Origin: Lysobacter capsici | GTDB lineage: Bacteria > Pseudomonadota > Gammaproteobacteria > Xanthomonadales > Xanthomonadaceae | Length of the DNA: 64,000 nt | Direction: 5' to 3' | Assembly (NCBI RefSeq): GCF_014779555.2 | Contig: NZ_CP094357.1 | Span: 1,612,001-1,676,000, forward strand | Part shown: piece after piece, positions 16,225 through 25,035 of the stretch | Layout: the number at the start of each line of letters is the position of its first letter | Numbering within the stretch: the first letter of the stretch is position 1 | The notes under the pieces: model-generated | Seen by the model: the letters and a program-made list of their open reading frames with translations, nothing else | Databases searched by the model: none | What the model was told of the DNA's origin: nothing | Position numbers and translations under genes: made by a program

Positions 16225-18263
16225 GCGAAGACGCGCTGTTGCACGGCCTGTTCGAAGCCGTTCCGGATGCGCTGGTCGTCGTCGACGGCAACGGACGCAT
16301 TGTTCAGGCCAACCGTCAGGCGGAACGACTGTTCGGTTATCCGCAAGGCGGCTTGAACGAGATCGCCGTCGAACAGCTTATTCCCGAGGACGCGCGCGAG
16401 CGGCATCACGCCCATCGCGCGGGCTATATGGCGCGGCCGCATGTGCGCCCGATGGGCGTCACCGGCCAGAGTTTGATCGGGCAGCGACTGGATGGAACGA
16501 AATTTCCGGTCGAGATCGCCCTGAGTCCGATCGACAGCGATCAGGGGCCGCGTTATCTGGCGTCGGTTCGCGACATCTCCGAATCGCAGCGCGCGCGCCA
16601 GGCGCTGGTACGCGCGCGCTACGACGCCTTGGCGGCGAGAATCGGACAACTCGCCCTGGAGGCCCAGGACGAGTCCGCCGTGGTCGACCATGTGCCCGCA
16701 TTGTTGGCCGCGGCGTTGGACGCGCAAATCGTTGCCGTCGTGTTCGTGTCCACCGATCGGCAGACGGTCGAGACCCGAGCCTCGATCGGGTTGGATGGTA
16801 CGGACGCCGGCGACGGGTCGCTCGCCCGATTCGACGAATCAATGTTGCTGGAGTTGATTGCCAAGGGCGAAACCCTGGTGGTGGACGATCTGCAAGGCAC
16901 CGCCGCTGCGGCGAGCGGCTTTCCGATAAGCGCCGCGCGCGAGGGCAGCGGCGTGCTGCTGCCGCTGTCGGACCGCGGCTGGGCGATGGGGGCCTTGCTG
17001 GTGATGTCGGAAAAATCGCGTCACTTCGATCATGACGCCTTGCACCTGCTGCAATCGGTGGCCAATCTGATCGCCGCGTTCGTGCAGCGACGGCGTACCG
17101 AGGAACAGCTGGCGCATTCCCAGCGTCTGGACGCGGTGGGCCAGCTCACCGGCGGCATCGCCCACGATTTCAACAATCTGCTGACCGTGATATCCGGCAG
17201 CCTGCAGTTGCTGGAAATGGAGTGCGAGGACAAGCCCGACGCCAGCGAGATCATCGCCAGCGCATTGCGCTCGGTGGGGCGCGGCGCGGAACTCACCGGC
17301 AAGCTGCTGGCGTTCGCGCGTCGGCAGCGACTCATGCCGCACGCCGTCGATACCTCGGCATTGCTTCGCGACCTCGAACTGATGCTCAAGCGCACCCTCG
17401 GCGAAAGCATCCGGCTGCAGGTCCATTGCGACGACGATCTGCCCGCGGCCTATGTCGATCCCACCCAGTTGGATGCGGCGCTGGTGAATCTCGCCCTGAA
17501 CGCTCGCGATGCGATGCCGCGCGGCGGGGAAATCATCATCGAGGCACGCGCGCATCACAATGGCGATCAGGCCATGCCGGGCGAACTCGCCATCGGCCGC
17601 TACGTCAGGATCAGCGTGACCGATACCGGCCGCGGCATGGGGCCGGACACCTTGGCCAGAGCGATGGAGCCGTTCTTTACCACCAAGGAAGCCGGGCGCG
17701 GCAGCGGCCTGGGCTTGAGCATGGTCTACGGCTTCGCCAAGCAGAGCGGAGGGCATCTGCGGATCGAAAGCGCGCTTGGATACGGAACGCGCGTGGACTT
17801 GTTCGTGCCGTCGGCTCAGGCGAACGCGACCGCCGCGGCGCCGGCCAACGCCGTACGCATCCAAGGCAAGGGCGAGACGGTGCTGGTGGTCGAGGACGAC
17901 GAGGCCGTGCGCAATATCGCCGTCGCGTTCCTGCGTTCGTTCGGCTATCGGGTGCTTGCGGTCGGCTCGGCCGAAGCGGCGCTGAGCCGACTGGCGAGCG
18001 ACGAGTCCATCCGCATCCTCTTCAGCGATGTGATGCTCGGCGAGGGCATGAACGGCAAGGAGCTGGCATTGGCGGCGCGCGCGCTCCGGCCCGATCTGCC
18101 GGTGCTGCTGACATCGGGTTACGAGACCCAGAGCGTCGGCGAAAAGGATGCGCCGGCCGACAGTTTCGAACTGCTGCGCAAGCCGTATCGGCGCGAACAG
18201 CTCATGGCGGCGGTCGGTCGTGTACTCGATCCGCGCGAACAGGCACCGCCCGCGGCTCAGTGA
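16221..18263 (+). CDS. PAS-GAF hybrid histidine kinase with C-terminal receiver
   Basis: This 680-residue soluble sensor has no membrane segment. Domains in order: PAS (about 8-125, '[20 protein letters not shown]'), GAF (about 145-285), HisKA with H315 in '[12 protein letters not shown]', HATPase_c ('[12 protein letters not shown]', '[20 protein letters not shown]') and a receiver (about 555-675) with D603 in '[13 protein letters not shown]'. It should sense a cytoplasmic signal such as redox state or a small ligand and pass phosphate to the upstream regulator. The attached receiver may tune the kinase. The 3' end overlaps the convergent Crp/Fnr gene by 7 bp. Confidence 0.92.
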   Translation: MSEDALLHGLFEAVPDALVVVDGNGRIVQANRQAERLFGYPQGGLNEIAVEQLIPEDARERHHAHRAGYMARPHVRPMGVTGQSLIGQRLDGTKFPVEIALSPIDSDQGPRYLASVRDISESQRARQALVRARYDALAARIGQLALEAQDESAVVDHVPALLAAALDAQIVAVVFVSTDRQTVETRASIGLDGTDAGDGSLARFDESMLLELIAKGETLVVDDLQGTAAAASGFPISAAREGSGVLLPLSDRGWAMGALLVMSEKSRHFDHDALHLLQSVANLIAAFVQRRRTEEQLAHSQRLDAVGQLTGGIAHDFNNLLTVISGSLQLLEMECEDKPDASEIIASALRSVGRGAELTGKLLAFARRQRLMPHAVDTSALLRDLELMLKRTLGESIRLQVHCDDDLPAAYVDPTQLDAALVNLALNARDAMPRGGEIIIEARAHHNGDQAMPGELAIGRYVRISVTDTGRGMGPDTLARAMEPFFTTKEAGRGSGLGLSMVYGFAKQSGGHLRIESALGYGTRVDLFVPSAQANATAAAPANAVRIQGKGETVLVVEDDEAVRNIAVAFLRSFGYRVLAVGSAEAALSRLASDESIRILFSDVMLGEGMNGKELALAARALRPDLPVLLTSGYETQSVGEKDAPADSFELLRKPYRREQLMAAVGRVLDPREQAPPAAQ

Positions 18264-18979
18264 CAGGCGGTGCTTTCGCGCAGCACGGTCTGCAGTCCGG
18301 CGCGGTTCTGGATCCGGATCTCCCGGCCGGCCACCGCGATCAGGCCCCGTGCCTGCAGGCGCGACAGCACCCGGGTCACCGTCTCCAGCGTCAGCGACAG
18401 GAAGTTTCCGAGTTCGGCGCGGGTCATCCGCAGTTGCAGATGGCTCGGGCTGAAGCCCAGCCGTTCGAATCGCGACGCCAGATCGAACAGAAACGTAACC
18501 ACGCGCTGATCGGCGCCGAGGGTGCCCAGCGCCAGCATCCAGCCCCAGTCGCGGCGGATCTCGCCCGCGAGCAAGGCGGTAATGCGTTCCTGGAACTGGG
18601 GCATTTCGTCGCGCAATTGCGCGTACGGCAGTTCCCACAGTTCGCCGGTGTCCAGCGCGATCGCATCGCAGGTGTAGGTCGGCATGTCCAGCGAGTCCAG
18701 TCCGAGCAGATCGCCGCGCATGCGAAAGCCGGTGATCTTTTCGCGGCCGTCTTCGCTGATGAGGGCGGTCTTGAAGAATCCCGCGTGCACCAGATACAGC
18801 GCGTGGCGAGGCTGCCCGGCGCGGAACACATGCTGCTTGGCATGGACCCGCCGGCGTTGCAGCGGCCAGTTCTGCAACAGTTGCTCGAGACTGTGGGTTT
18901 CCCGCGCGCGTCCCGCCGAGGATGCGCCGGAATAGGTTTCGAACGACGGCTCTGGGCGGGAGGCGGTTTCGAGCAACAT
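18257..18979 (-). CDS. Crp/Fnr-family regulator without Fe-S cysteines
   Basis: The 240-residue protein has a cyclic-nucleotide-like beta-barrel (about 45-150), a dimerisation helix and a C-terminal winged helix ('MTRAELGNFLSLTLETVTRV', about 180-199). The recognition helix reads E-T-V-T-R, close to the E-T-x-S-R of FNR/Anr/FixK, which bind TTGAT-N4-ATCAA. The N-terminal cysteine cluster of FNR is absent, and the position equivalent to the fourth ligand is Trp in 'GELWELP'. It therefore cannot carry the FNR [4Fe-4S] cluster and is more like FixK or Dnr. It is the obvious candidate reader of the seven nearby boxes. Confidence 0.88.
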   Translation of the reverse strand: MLLETASRPEPSFETYSGASSAGRARETHSLEQLLQNWPLQRRRVHAKQHVFRAGQPRHALYLVHAGFFKTALISEDGREKITGFRMRGDLLGLDSLDMPTYTCDAIALDTGELWELPYAQLRDEMPQFQERITALLAGEIRRDWGWMLALGTLGADQRVVTFLFDLASRFERLGFSPSHLQLRMTRAELGNFLSLTLETVTRVLSRLQARGLIAVAGREIRIQNRAGLQTVLRESTACH

Positions 18980-19046
18980 GGCGGTGATCCGACGGCTGGG
19001 TTGGGATGAGCCTAGAGCGCTCGGGCGCCGGAATGATTCCAGCGCG

Positions 19047-19071
19047 GTAACCAGCGGTAACAGTTTGTAAC
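19047..19071. promoter_or_regulatory. Three GTAAC direct repeats at exact 10-bp spacing
   Basis: GTAAC occurs at 19047, 19057 and 19067; on the minus strand it reads GTTAC-N5-GTTAC-N5-GTTAC. The array lies 68-92 bp upstream of the Crp/Fnr start. One-turn direct repeats are the usual site type for OmpR-family winged-helix regulators. The adjacent two-component regulator is a candidate binder (inference). Confidence 0.5.
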
Positions 19072-19122
19072 AAGCGCACGGAAGCGGTCGCCGGCTGACG
19101 AGACGCGCGCGGCCATCGAAGC

Positions 19123-19136
19123 TTGATCCGGATCAA
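19123..19136. promoter_or_regulatory. FNR-type box, perfect palindrome (TTGATCCGGATCAA)
   Basis: A fully symmetrical TTGAT-N4-ATCAA site. It is centred 73.5 bp upstream of the RNR-like gene and 150 bp from the divergent Crp/Fnr gene, so it probably serves the former. Confidence 0.82.
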
Positions 19137-19202
19137 GGCCCGATCGGCAGCGCAGGTCACAGTGGCGGGGACGCAGCGCGGCGATGGCCGCTGGAAAAGG
19201 CT

Positions 19203-20093
19203 TTGACCTCCCCGACGCGATTCACGGACCCGCATGCGGTCGATCTTTGGGACAGCCAGTTCCGCTGGCGCAGCGGCCATCGGCTGTGCGACCGGACGAT
19301 CGATGCGACATGGCAACGCGTCGCCACGGCCCTGGCGGATCGCGAAGGCGAAGAGTGCGCGTACTGGCGCAGCCGCTACGCGTTCGCATTCGGTCAGTGG
19401 CAGCTGTTGCCCGATCCGAGGTTGCTGCGTTTCGCCGGAACCGACATGCCGGTTCCGGCGTTGCGCGAGCCGATCGCCGCCGTCAACGCCGCAGCGTTCG
19501 TCACCGATTCGCATACGCGACGCGCCCGCTTCGACCATCAGCGCTTCGGCGCGGCCGCGGCCGTGGCCGTGCGGATGCTCGACGATGCCGCGATCGCCTT
19601 CGGACCCGACGACGATCCGTCGATGCGTTTTGGAATCGGGATGATCGGCCTGGGCGATGCCCTGGCCTCGCTGGGACTGGCTTACGACTCTCCGCAAGCG
19701 ATCCGCGCGGCGCAGGCCATCGCCCGGAGCCTGGCGCTGGGCTGTCTGCACGGTTCGCTGAAGATGGCCCAAGAACGCGGCGATCGGTGCGGCCAGGGCG
19801 GTCAGGGCGGTCAGGGCCTGGCGGAGCTTTGGAGAAACCGCGCGCTCCCGGCCGAACTGGCCGAGGCGGTCGCACGCAATCATCGGCACGAAGGCTTGAC
19901 GCGCATCGATGGGTTTTCCGAACTCGCGCGTCTCGCCAACGGGGCCAGCGATGGGTTCGACCCGTCGAAGGATGCACTGCACGATTCGCTCGGGGCGGCG
20001 TCGGTCGACAGGCAGGCCGCGCAACGGGCGATCCGCGGCGCGGTCGCGCCCTGGATCGACGCGCAGCCGCAAACCTCGCCGCTCGAGGCCTGA
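19203..20093 (+). CDS. Ribonucleotide-reductase-like protein lacking the catalytic core
   Basis: The 296-residue protein resembles class II ribonucleotide reductase at both ends. N-terminal 'TIDATWQRVATALADREG' and 'LLPDPRLLRFAGT' match the RNR N-terminal domain. 'ARFDHQRFGAAAAVAVRMLD' and 'GIGMIGLGDALASLGLAYDS' match the C-terminal part of the RNR barrel. The central several hundred residues, with the radical and redox cysteines and the 'NPCGE' motif, are missing, yet the frame is intact. It cannot be an active reductase; it may be a regulator or scaffold (inference). The start is probably TTG 19203 beside GGAAAAGG. The FNR-type box at 19123 suggests low-oxygen expression. A short 'GQGGQGGQG' repeat is present. 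Confidence 0.7.
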   Translation: MTSPTRFTDPHAVDLWDSQFRWRSGHRLCDRTIDATWQRVATALADREGEECAYWRSRYAFAFGQWQLLPDPRLLRFAGTDMPVPALREPIAAVNAAAFVTDSHTRRARFDHQRFGAAAAVAVRMLDDAAIAFGPDDDPSMRFGIGMIGLGDALASLGLAYDSPQAIRAAQAIARSLALGCLHGSLKMAQERGDRCGQGGQGGQGLAELWRNRALPAELAEAVARNHRHEGLTRIDGFSELARLANGASDGFDPSKDALHDSLGAASVDRQAAQRAIRGAVAPWIDAQPQTSPLEA

Positions 20094-20117
20094 TCGCGGC
20101 GCAGCCGGTGCGCAGCG

Positions 20118-20372
20118 CTAGACGTCGCCAGCGACGCGGCGACGCAAGGCCGACCACCAGCGGTGAACGCGCGCGATCGCGCGGGTCCATCCGGATGGCG
20201 CGGTCGCCGGCGGTAGCGCCGCCGACAAGCGATGCAATGTCGCGTCGGCACGATCGGCTTGCGGATCGCGGCCGCGCAACGTGATCATGACATCGTCTTC
20301 GATCCAGCGCAGCTGGCGCCGGAGATCTTCTTCAACGCGGCGGGAATCGTCCGGGCCGTCAGGCATTGCCAT
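20118..20372 (-). CDS. Small hypothetical protein
   Basis: An 84-residue open frame starting 'MAMPDGPDDSRRVEEDLRRQ' and rich in Arg, Asp and Trp. I do not recognise a family. It lies between the RNR-like gene (convergent) and the second universal stress protein gene, on the same strand and 53 bp downstream of the latter, so it could be the second gene of that transcript. ATG 20399 would add nine residues. There is no signal peptide or membrane segment. Its reality rests only on position and the lack of a better frame. Confidence 0.4.
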   Translation of the reverse strand: MAMPDGPDDSRRVEEDLRRQLRWIEDDVMITLRGRDPQADRADATLHRLSAALPPATAPSGWTRAIARVHRWWSALRRRVAGDV

Positions 20373-20424
20373 GGTGTGCTTCCACGAATGAGGATGCATC
20401 GACAGGGGCGCGCAGCCGTCGATG

Positions 20425-21261
20425 TCAATGTCCGAACAACATGGGAAGGTCGGTGGCGATCAGCAGTTCCCGCGTGACCCCGCCCAGCGCCCACTCGCGC
20501 AGACGCGAGTGGCCGTAGCCGCCCGCGATCAGAACGTCCGCGCGCATTTCGCGGGTGTATTGCAGGATCGCGGTCGCCACGGTCTGACCGAGCGTCGGGC
20601 GGCTGACGAGATACGCTTCCACGCCATGCCGCGCCAGGCACTTCACCATGCGCCGTCCGGACGGTTCGACATCCGGCATGTCGTCACCATGGACGATCAG
20701 CACGTCCACCCGCTCCGCGGCCTTTAAGAAGGGCAATGCATCGTGCACGGCGCGGGTGCTTTCGCGCGTCGGTTGCCAGGCGATGGCGATGCGCTTCATC
20801 GGGGTGGTCGCCACGCAGCGCGGTGGAATCACCAGCAACGGACGCCCCGATTCGAGCAACAGGGCTACGAAGTAGTCGTGCGGCACGATGGCTTCGACCG
20901 TATCGCCGACCGATCCGGCCACGACGACCAAGTCGGCGTCGAAGGCCTCGCGCGCCGCCAATCTCGGCGACTCGGTGTATAGGGCCTCCACCAGCCGTGC
21001 CTCCGACGAGATGGGCTCGCCGGCGAGTTGTTGCTTGAGTTTTTCCAGGTTCTCCCGGCCGCGCTCGCGAAGGCTGTCGTGGATGCCGGCCGAGATGGAG
21101 TCGGGGATCAAACCCCAGGGATGGGCGAGCGGCATGGGCAGGTCGACCATCTCCAGCACCGACAGATGCGCGGCATGGAGCCGGGCCAGGGCCATCGCGA
21201 CGTTCAGGGCGCCGACGTCGCCTTCGGTGCCGGTCATTGGAATCATCAGATTCTTGTACAT
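20425..21261 (-). CDS. Tandem-domain universal stress protein
   Basis: A 278-residue double Usp protein starting 'MYKNLMIPMTGTEGD'. The second domain has 'VLIAGGYGHSRLREWALGG', where G-x-x-G is preserved but the final G-S/T is changed to G-G. It is paralogous to the protein at 11011-11835. ATG 21261 has GGAG upstream and begins the fold; the open frame further upstream includes the promoter and is rejected. An FNR-type box is centred 71.5 bp upstream. The BON-cyd operon is divergent. Confidence 0.88.
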   Translation of the reverse strand: MYKNLMIPMTGTEGDVGALNVAMALARLHAAHLSVLEMVDLPMPLAHPWGLIPDSISAGIHDSLRERGRENLEKLKQQLAGEPISSEARLVEALYTESPRLAAREAFDADLVVVAGSVGDTVEAIVPHDYFVALLLESGRPLLVIPPRCVATTPMKRIAIAWQPTRESTRAVHDALPFLKAAERVDVLIVHGDDMPDVEPSGRRMVKCLARHGVEAYLVSRPTLGQTVATAILQYTREMRADVLIAGGYGHSRLREWALGGVTRELLIATDLPMLFGH

Positions 21262-21325
21262 GCGGGCTCTCCACGGGCCGGGGTTGGCCGACATCTCAAG
21301 GTCCGTCCGCCGGTGGCGGCGCGTA

Positions 21326-21339
21326 TTGATCTGAGTCAA
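21326..21339. promoter_or_regulatory. FNR-type box (TTGATCTGAGTCAA)
   Basis: One mismatch to TTGAT-N4-ATCAA in the right half (GTCAA). It is centred 71.5 bp upstream of the minus-strand universal stress protein gene. Confidence 0.7.
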
Positions 21340-21393
21340 GCCGGGGCGTTCAAGGTGAGCCGCGGCTGGATCGCCATGCCGCGGTGCGGGTGG

Positions 21394-21407
21394 TTGATCT
21401 GGATCAA
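21394..21407. promoter_or_regulatory. FNR-type box (TTGATCTGGATCAA)
   Basis: A perfect consensus site centred 62.5 bp upstream of the BON-domain gene. It probably drives the whole BON-cydPABX-ybgE operon. Confidence 0.82.
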
Positions 21408-21462
21408 GTCGTCCCGCGGCGGCCGCTGGCGTAATGAGGCCGGGTTTTCACCGGAGCCGGGC

Positions 21463-22113
21463 ATGAACAGCGAACGTTTGCGCAAGTACGTGGTGGAGGA
21501 ATTGGCGTTCGACCCGCGGGTCGATGCTTCGGGCATCGGCGTGAGCGTGGACGAGCGCATCGTCAAGCTCACCGGGCACGTCCACAGCCTCGCCGACAAG
21601 ATCGCGGTGGCGCAGGCGGTGGAGCGGGTGAAGGGCGTGCGTGGCGTGGTGCTCGATGTCGAGGTCCGTTGCCCGCCCGACGCGCATGTGTCCGACGAGG
21701 TTCTGGTCAAGCGCGCCACCGACGTGCTGGCCTGGGACACTTCGCTGCCGAAAGGATCGGTGAAAGTCACCGTCGACCATGGCTGCCTGACCTTGACCGG
21801 CTCGGTCGACTGGCAATTCCAGCGCAGCGAGATCGAGAACGATCTGCGCTGCCTGGCCGGTGTGATCGACATCGACAACCAGATCGCGATTCGCGCGATT
21901 TCGTGCAAGCAGGACGTCAAGCGTTCGATCAAGGACGCGATGCACCGTCGCGCCGACGTGCAGGCCTCGAATATCCGCGTCGACGTGGACGAGGGCGGGC
22001 GGGTGACCCTTAAAGGCAAGGTCGACGACTGGCAGGCGCGAAACGCGGTCGAGGACGCCGCCTGGCTGATCGCCGGCGTCAAGGATGTCGACAACCGGGT
22101 CCGCATCCGGTGA
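21463..22113 (+). CDS. Triple BON-domain protein
   Basis: The 216-residue protein consists of three BON domains (about 3-70, 77-145 and 147-216), each with a V-x-L-x-G core ('VKLTGHVHS', 'LTLTGSVDW', 'VTLKGKVDD'). BON proteins such as OsmY are often periplasmic, but no signal peptide is visible here, so it is probably cytoplasmic. GGAG precedes ATG 21463. It overlaps cydP by 4 bp and is the first gene of the cytochrome bd operon, which ties it to low-oxygen growth. Its biochemical function is unknown; phospholipid binding is known for some BON proteins. Confidence 0.87.
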   Translation: MNSERLRKYVVEELAFDPRVDASGIGVSVDERIVKLTGHVHSLADKIAVAQAVERVKGVRGVVLDVEVRCPPDAHVSDEVLVKRATDVLAWDTSLPKGSVKVTVDHGCLTLTGSVDWQFQRSEIENDLRCLAGVIDIDNQIAIRAISCKQDVKRSIKDAMHRRADVQASNIRVDVDEGGRVTLKGKVDDWQARNAVEDAAWLIAGVKDVDNRVRIR

Positions 22114-22316
22114 GCACGCCCGCCGCGCCGCCACGTCGCGCGCGCAAGCGCGATACGACGGCGCGCCACGGCGGCCGGCTCAAGCGACGAGTCGCCATGG
22201 CGATCGCGGCGAAGCTGGTCTTGTTGACCTTCCTGTACCTGATGTTCTTCTCGCCGTCGCACCGGCCGCGCATCGACGATGCCGCGGTGGACCGGCATCT
22301 GATTCCCACAAGGTGA
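22110..22316 (+). CDS. cydP: Putative small cytochrome oxidase subunit CydP
   Basis: A 68-residue protein with a very basic N-terminus ('RRARKRDTTARHGGRLKRR') and one membrane segment ('MAIAAKLVLLTFLYLMFF', about 30-47). It lies 5 bp before cydA. This size, topology and position match the CydP putative small subunit found ahead of cydA in Xanthomonadales and relatives. It overlaps the BON gene by 4 bp. A role in bd oxidase assembly or stability is inferred. Confidence 0.8.
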   Translation: MSTPAAPPRRARKRDTTARHGGRLKRRVAMAIAAKLVLLTFLYLMFFSPSHRPRIDDAAVDRHLIPTR

Positions 22317-22321
22317 ACGCC

Positions 22322-23905
22322 ATGCCGGATCTCCATGTCGTCGATCTGTCCCGATTGCAGTTCGCGCTGACCGCGCTGTACCACTTCCTGTTCGTGCCGT
22401 TGACCATCGGCCTGGCCCTGATCATGGCGATCATGGAAAGCGTCTACGTGATGACCAACCGGGTGATCTGGAAGCAGATGACCCGGTTCTGGGGTGTGCT
22501 GTTCGGCATCAACTTCGCCATGGGGGTGGCCACCGGCATCACCATGGAGTTCCAGTTCGGAACCAACTGGGCGTATTACTCGCATTACGTCGGCGATATC
22601 TTCGGCGCGCCGCTGGCCATCGAAGGGCTGATGGCGTTCTTTCTGGAAAGCACGTTCGTGGGCTTGTTCTTCTTCGGCTGGGGCCGGTTGACCAAGCTGC
22701 AGCATCTGATCGTGACCTGGCTCACCGCGCTGGGCGCGAATCTGTCCGCGCTGTGGATATTGATCGCCAACGGCTGGATGCAGAACCCGGTCGGCGCGCA
22801 GTTCAACTTCCAGACCATGCGCATGGAAGTCACCGACTTCGCCGCGGTGGTGTTCAATCCGGTCGCTCAAGCGAAATTCGTGCATACCGTCAGTGCCGGC
22901 TATGTCACCGGCGCGATGTTCGTGCTGTCGATCAGCGCCTGGTATCTGCTGCGCGGGCGCAACATCGAGATCGCGCGCCGTTCCATCGTGGTGGCCGCGA
23001 GCTTCGGCCTGGCGTCGGCCTTGTCGGTCGCCGTGTTGGGCGACGAGAGCGGCTACACCGCCTCGGAAAACCAGAAGATGAAGGTCGCCGCGATCGAGGC
23101 CGAGTGGCGCACCCACCCGGCGCCGGCGTCGTTCACCCTGGTCGGATGGCCGGACATGCAACGGCGCGAAACCGCGCATGCGGTGCATATCCCCTGGGCA
23201 CTGGGCCTGATCGCCACGCGCTCGCTCGACAAGGAAGTGCCTGGCATTCACGACCTGGTCGAGGTCAATCGCCAGCGCATCCGCCGCGGCATCGGTGCGT
23301 ACGCGGCGCTGCGCGAATTGCGCGCCGACCGCGACGATCCGGACAAGGCCGCCGCATTCCTGGCCCTGCGCGAGGATCTCGGTTTCGGCCTGTTGACCCT
23401 GCGCTATGTCACCGATCCCGCGCTCGCCGACGAAACCGTCATCGATCGCGCGGCCTGGAGCACGGTGCCGAACGTACCGGTGCTGTTCTGGTCGTTCCGG
23501 ATCATGGTGGGGCTGGGCGTGTTCTTCATCGTGCTGTTCGGCTGGGCGTTCTATCTGGCCACGCGCGGACGATTGGAACGTCCGCTGTTCCTGCGTGTCG
23601 CCTTGTGGAGTCTGCCGTTGCCGTGGGTCGCGGCCGAACTGGGCTGGATCGTCGCCGAGTACGGCCGCCAGCCGTGGGCGATCGACGGCGTGTTGCCGAC
23701 CTTCCTGGGCGTGTCCTCGACCAGTTCCACGCAAGTGATCGCGAGCCTGGTGGGCTTCGTCGTGCTCTACACCGGACTGGCGGTGGTCGACGTGATGCTG
23801 ATGCTGCGCGCGATCCGTTCCGGGCCGGATCGACTCAAGTTCTGGCCGGCGTCGCGCAGCGGCCACGCCGTCGTCCCAACCCAACTTGCGAGGACCGACC
23901 GATGA
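22322..23905 (+). CDS. cydA: Cytochrome bd ubiquinol oxidase subunit I
   Basis: CydA holds hemes b558, b595 and d and the quinol site of this high-oxygen-affinity terminal oxidase. The 527 residues show 'LTALYHFLFVPLT' with heme ligand H21, 'MGVATGITMEFQFGTNWAYY', 'FVHTVSAGYVTGA', the heme-ligand Met region 'FWSFRIMVGLG' and the signature 'AEYGRQPWAIDGVLPT'. The length fits the long Q-loop form, as in E. coli (522). An upstream in-frame extension exists, but ATG 22322 after the cydP stop is the family start. It overlaps cydB by 4 bp. Confidence 0.97.
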   Translation: MPDLHVVDLSRLQFALTALYHFLFVPLTIGLALIMAIMESVYVMTNRVIWKQMTRFWGVLFGINFAMGVATGITMEFQFGTNWAYYSHYVGDIFGAPLAIEGLMAFFLESTFVGLFFFGWGRLTKLQHLIVTWLTALGANLSALWILIANGWMQNPVGAQFNFQTMRMEVTDFAAVVFNPVAQAKFVHTVSAGYVTGAMFVLSISAWYLLRGRNIEIARRSIVVAASFGLASALSVAVLGDESGYTASENQKMKVAAIEAEWRTHPAPASFTLVGWPDMQRRETAHAVHIPWALGLIATRSLDKEVPGIHDLVEVNRQRIRRGIGAYAALRELRADRDDPDKAAAFLALREDLGFGLLTLRYVTDPALADETVIDRAAWSTVPNVPVLFWSFRIMVGLGVFFIVLFGWAFYLATRGRLERPLFLRVALWSLPLPWVAAELGWIVAEYGRQPWAIDGVLPTFLGVSSTSSTQVIASLVGFVVLYTGLAVVDVMLMLRAIRSGPDRLKFWPASRSGHAVVPTQLARTDR

Positions 23906-25035
23906 TCGACTATTCGCTGCTACGCATGATCTGGTGGGTGCTGCTCGGGGTGCTGCTGATCGGCTTCGCCGTGACCGACGGCTACGACCTGGGCCTGGGC
24001 GCGATCCTGCGGTTGATCGGCCGCGACGATGTCGAACGGCGCATGGCGCTGGAGTCGATCGAGCCCAACTGGGAAGGCAACCAAGTCTGGTTCATCCTCG
24101 GCGGGGGCGCCGTGTTCGCTGCTTGGCCGCTGCTGTACGCGGCATCGTTTTCCTCGTTCTACTTCGCCATGTTGCTGCTGTTGGTGGCATTGATCCTGCG
24201 GCCGGTCGGCTTCGCCTTCCGCAACCGATTGCCGCATGCGCGCTGGCGCGGCGCGTGGGACTGGGCGCTGACGATCGCGGGCGCGGTGCCGTCGCTGGTG
24301 TTCGGCGTGGCTTTCGGCAATCTGCTGCTCGGCGTGCCGTTCCACTTCAGCGACGAAATGCTGCCGATCTACGACGGCAGTTTCATCGGCCTGTTCCGGC
24401 CGTTCGCCCTGCTCGCCGGCGTGGTCAGTCTGGCGATGCTGGTGATGCACGGCGCGTGCTTCGCCGCCATGCGCGTCGAGGATCCGGTCGGACAACGGGC
24501 GCGGCGTATCGCCCGCATCGCCGCGATCGTGGCCTCGATCGGTTTCGTGGTGGCGGGCCTCTGGCTTCGCTATCTTCCTGCCCCGGCGATCGTCGGCGGT
24601 CTGCACGCGGATGCGCCGTCCGACCCGCTGGTCAAGCATGTGACGCTGATCGACGGAGGATGGTTCGCCAACTACGCGCTCAATCCCTGGATGATCGCGG
24701 TGCCGGTGCTGACGGTGCTGCTGTTGATCGCGGTGGTGCTGTGCCGCGTGCGTTGGCTGGCCTTTCTGGCGAGCGGCGCAGCGGTGGCGGGGATCATCCT
24801 GACCGCCGGTCTGGCGATGTTTCCGTTCCTGATGCCGTCCTCAACGAATCCGGGCCACGGCCTGACGGTCTGGGACGCGTCTTCGAGCCAGCGCACGCTG
24901 GGGATCATGCTCGTCGCCGCGGCGATCTTCCTGCCGCTGATCCTGGCCTACACCAGTTGGGCGTTCCGGGTCATGCGCGGCACGGTGACGCGCGCTCATG
25001 TGCAGTCGCAGGACGAACTCGGAGGTGGCTACTGA
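23902..25035 (+). CDS. cydB: Cytochrome bd ubiquinol oxidase subunit II
   Basis: The 377-residue polytopic protein has 'AVTDGYDLGLGAI' (about 23-35) and 'EPNWEGNQVWFILGGG' (about 54-69), both diagnostic of CydB. Typical length is 379. It partners CydA in the inner membrane. Start and stop both overlap the neighbouring genes (ATGATC over the cydA TGA, TGATG into cydX), showing tight translational coupling. Confidence 0.97.
   Translation: MIDYSLLRMIWWVLLGVLLIGFAVTDGYDLGLGAILRLIGRDDVERRMALESIEPNWEGNQVWFILGGGAVFAAWPLLYAASFSSFYFAMLLLLVALILRPVGFAFRNRLPHARWRGAWDWALTIAGAVPSLVFGVAFGNLLLGVPFHFSDEMLPIYDGSFIGLFRPFALLAGVVSLAMLVMHGACFAAMRVEDPVGQRARRIARIAAIVASIGFVVAGLWLRYLPAPAIVGGLHADAPSDPLVKHVTLIDGGWFANYALNPWMIAVPVLTVLLLIAVVLCRVRWLAFLASGAAVAGIILTAGLAMFPFLMPSSTNPGHGLTVWDASSSQRTLGIMLVAAAIFLPLILAYTSWAFRVMRGTVTRAHVQSQDELGGGY

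Noticed and set aside
16839-20072. Minus-strand open frame of 1077 codons
   Set aside because: It lies opposite the kinase and RNR-like genes and fully spans the Crp/Fnr gene in another frame. Composition is Arg/Gln/His-rich with no domain; it is an artefact of high GC content.
22085-22321. Extended N-terminus of CydA
   Set aside because: It overlaps the BON and cydP genes. CydA proteins start just before the first helix, as at ATG 22322.
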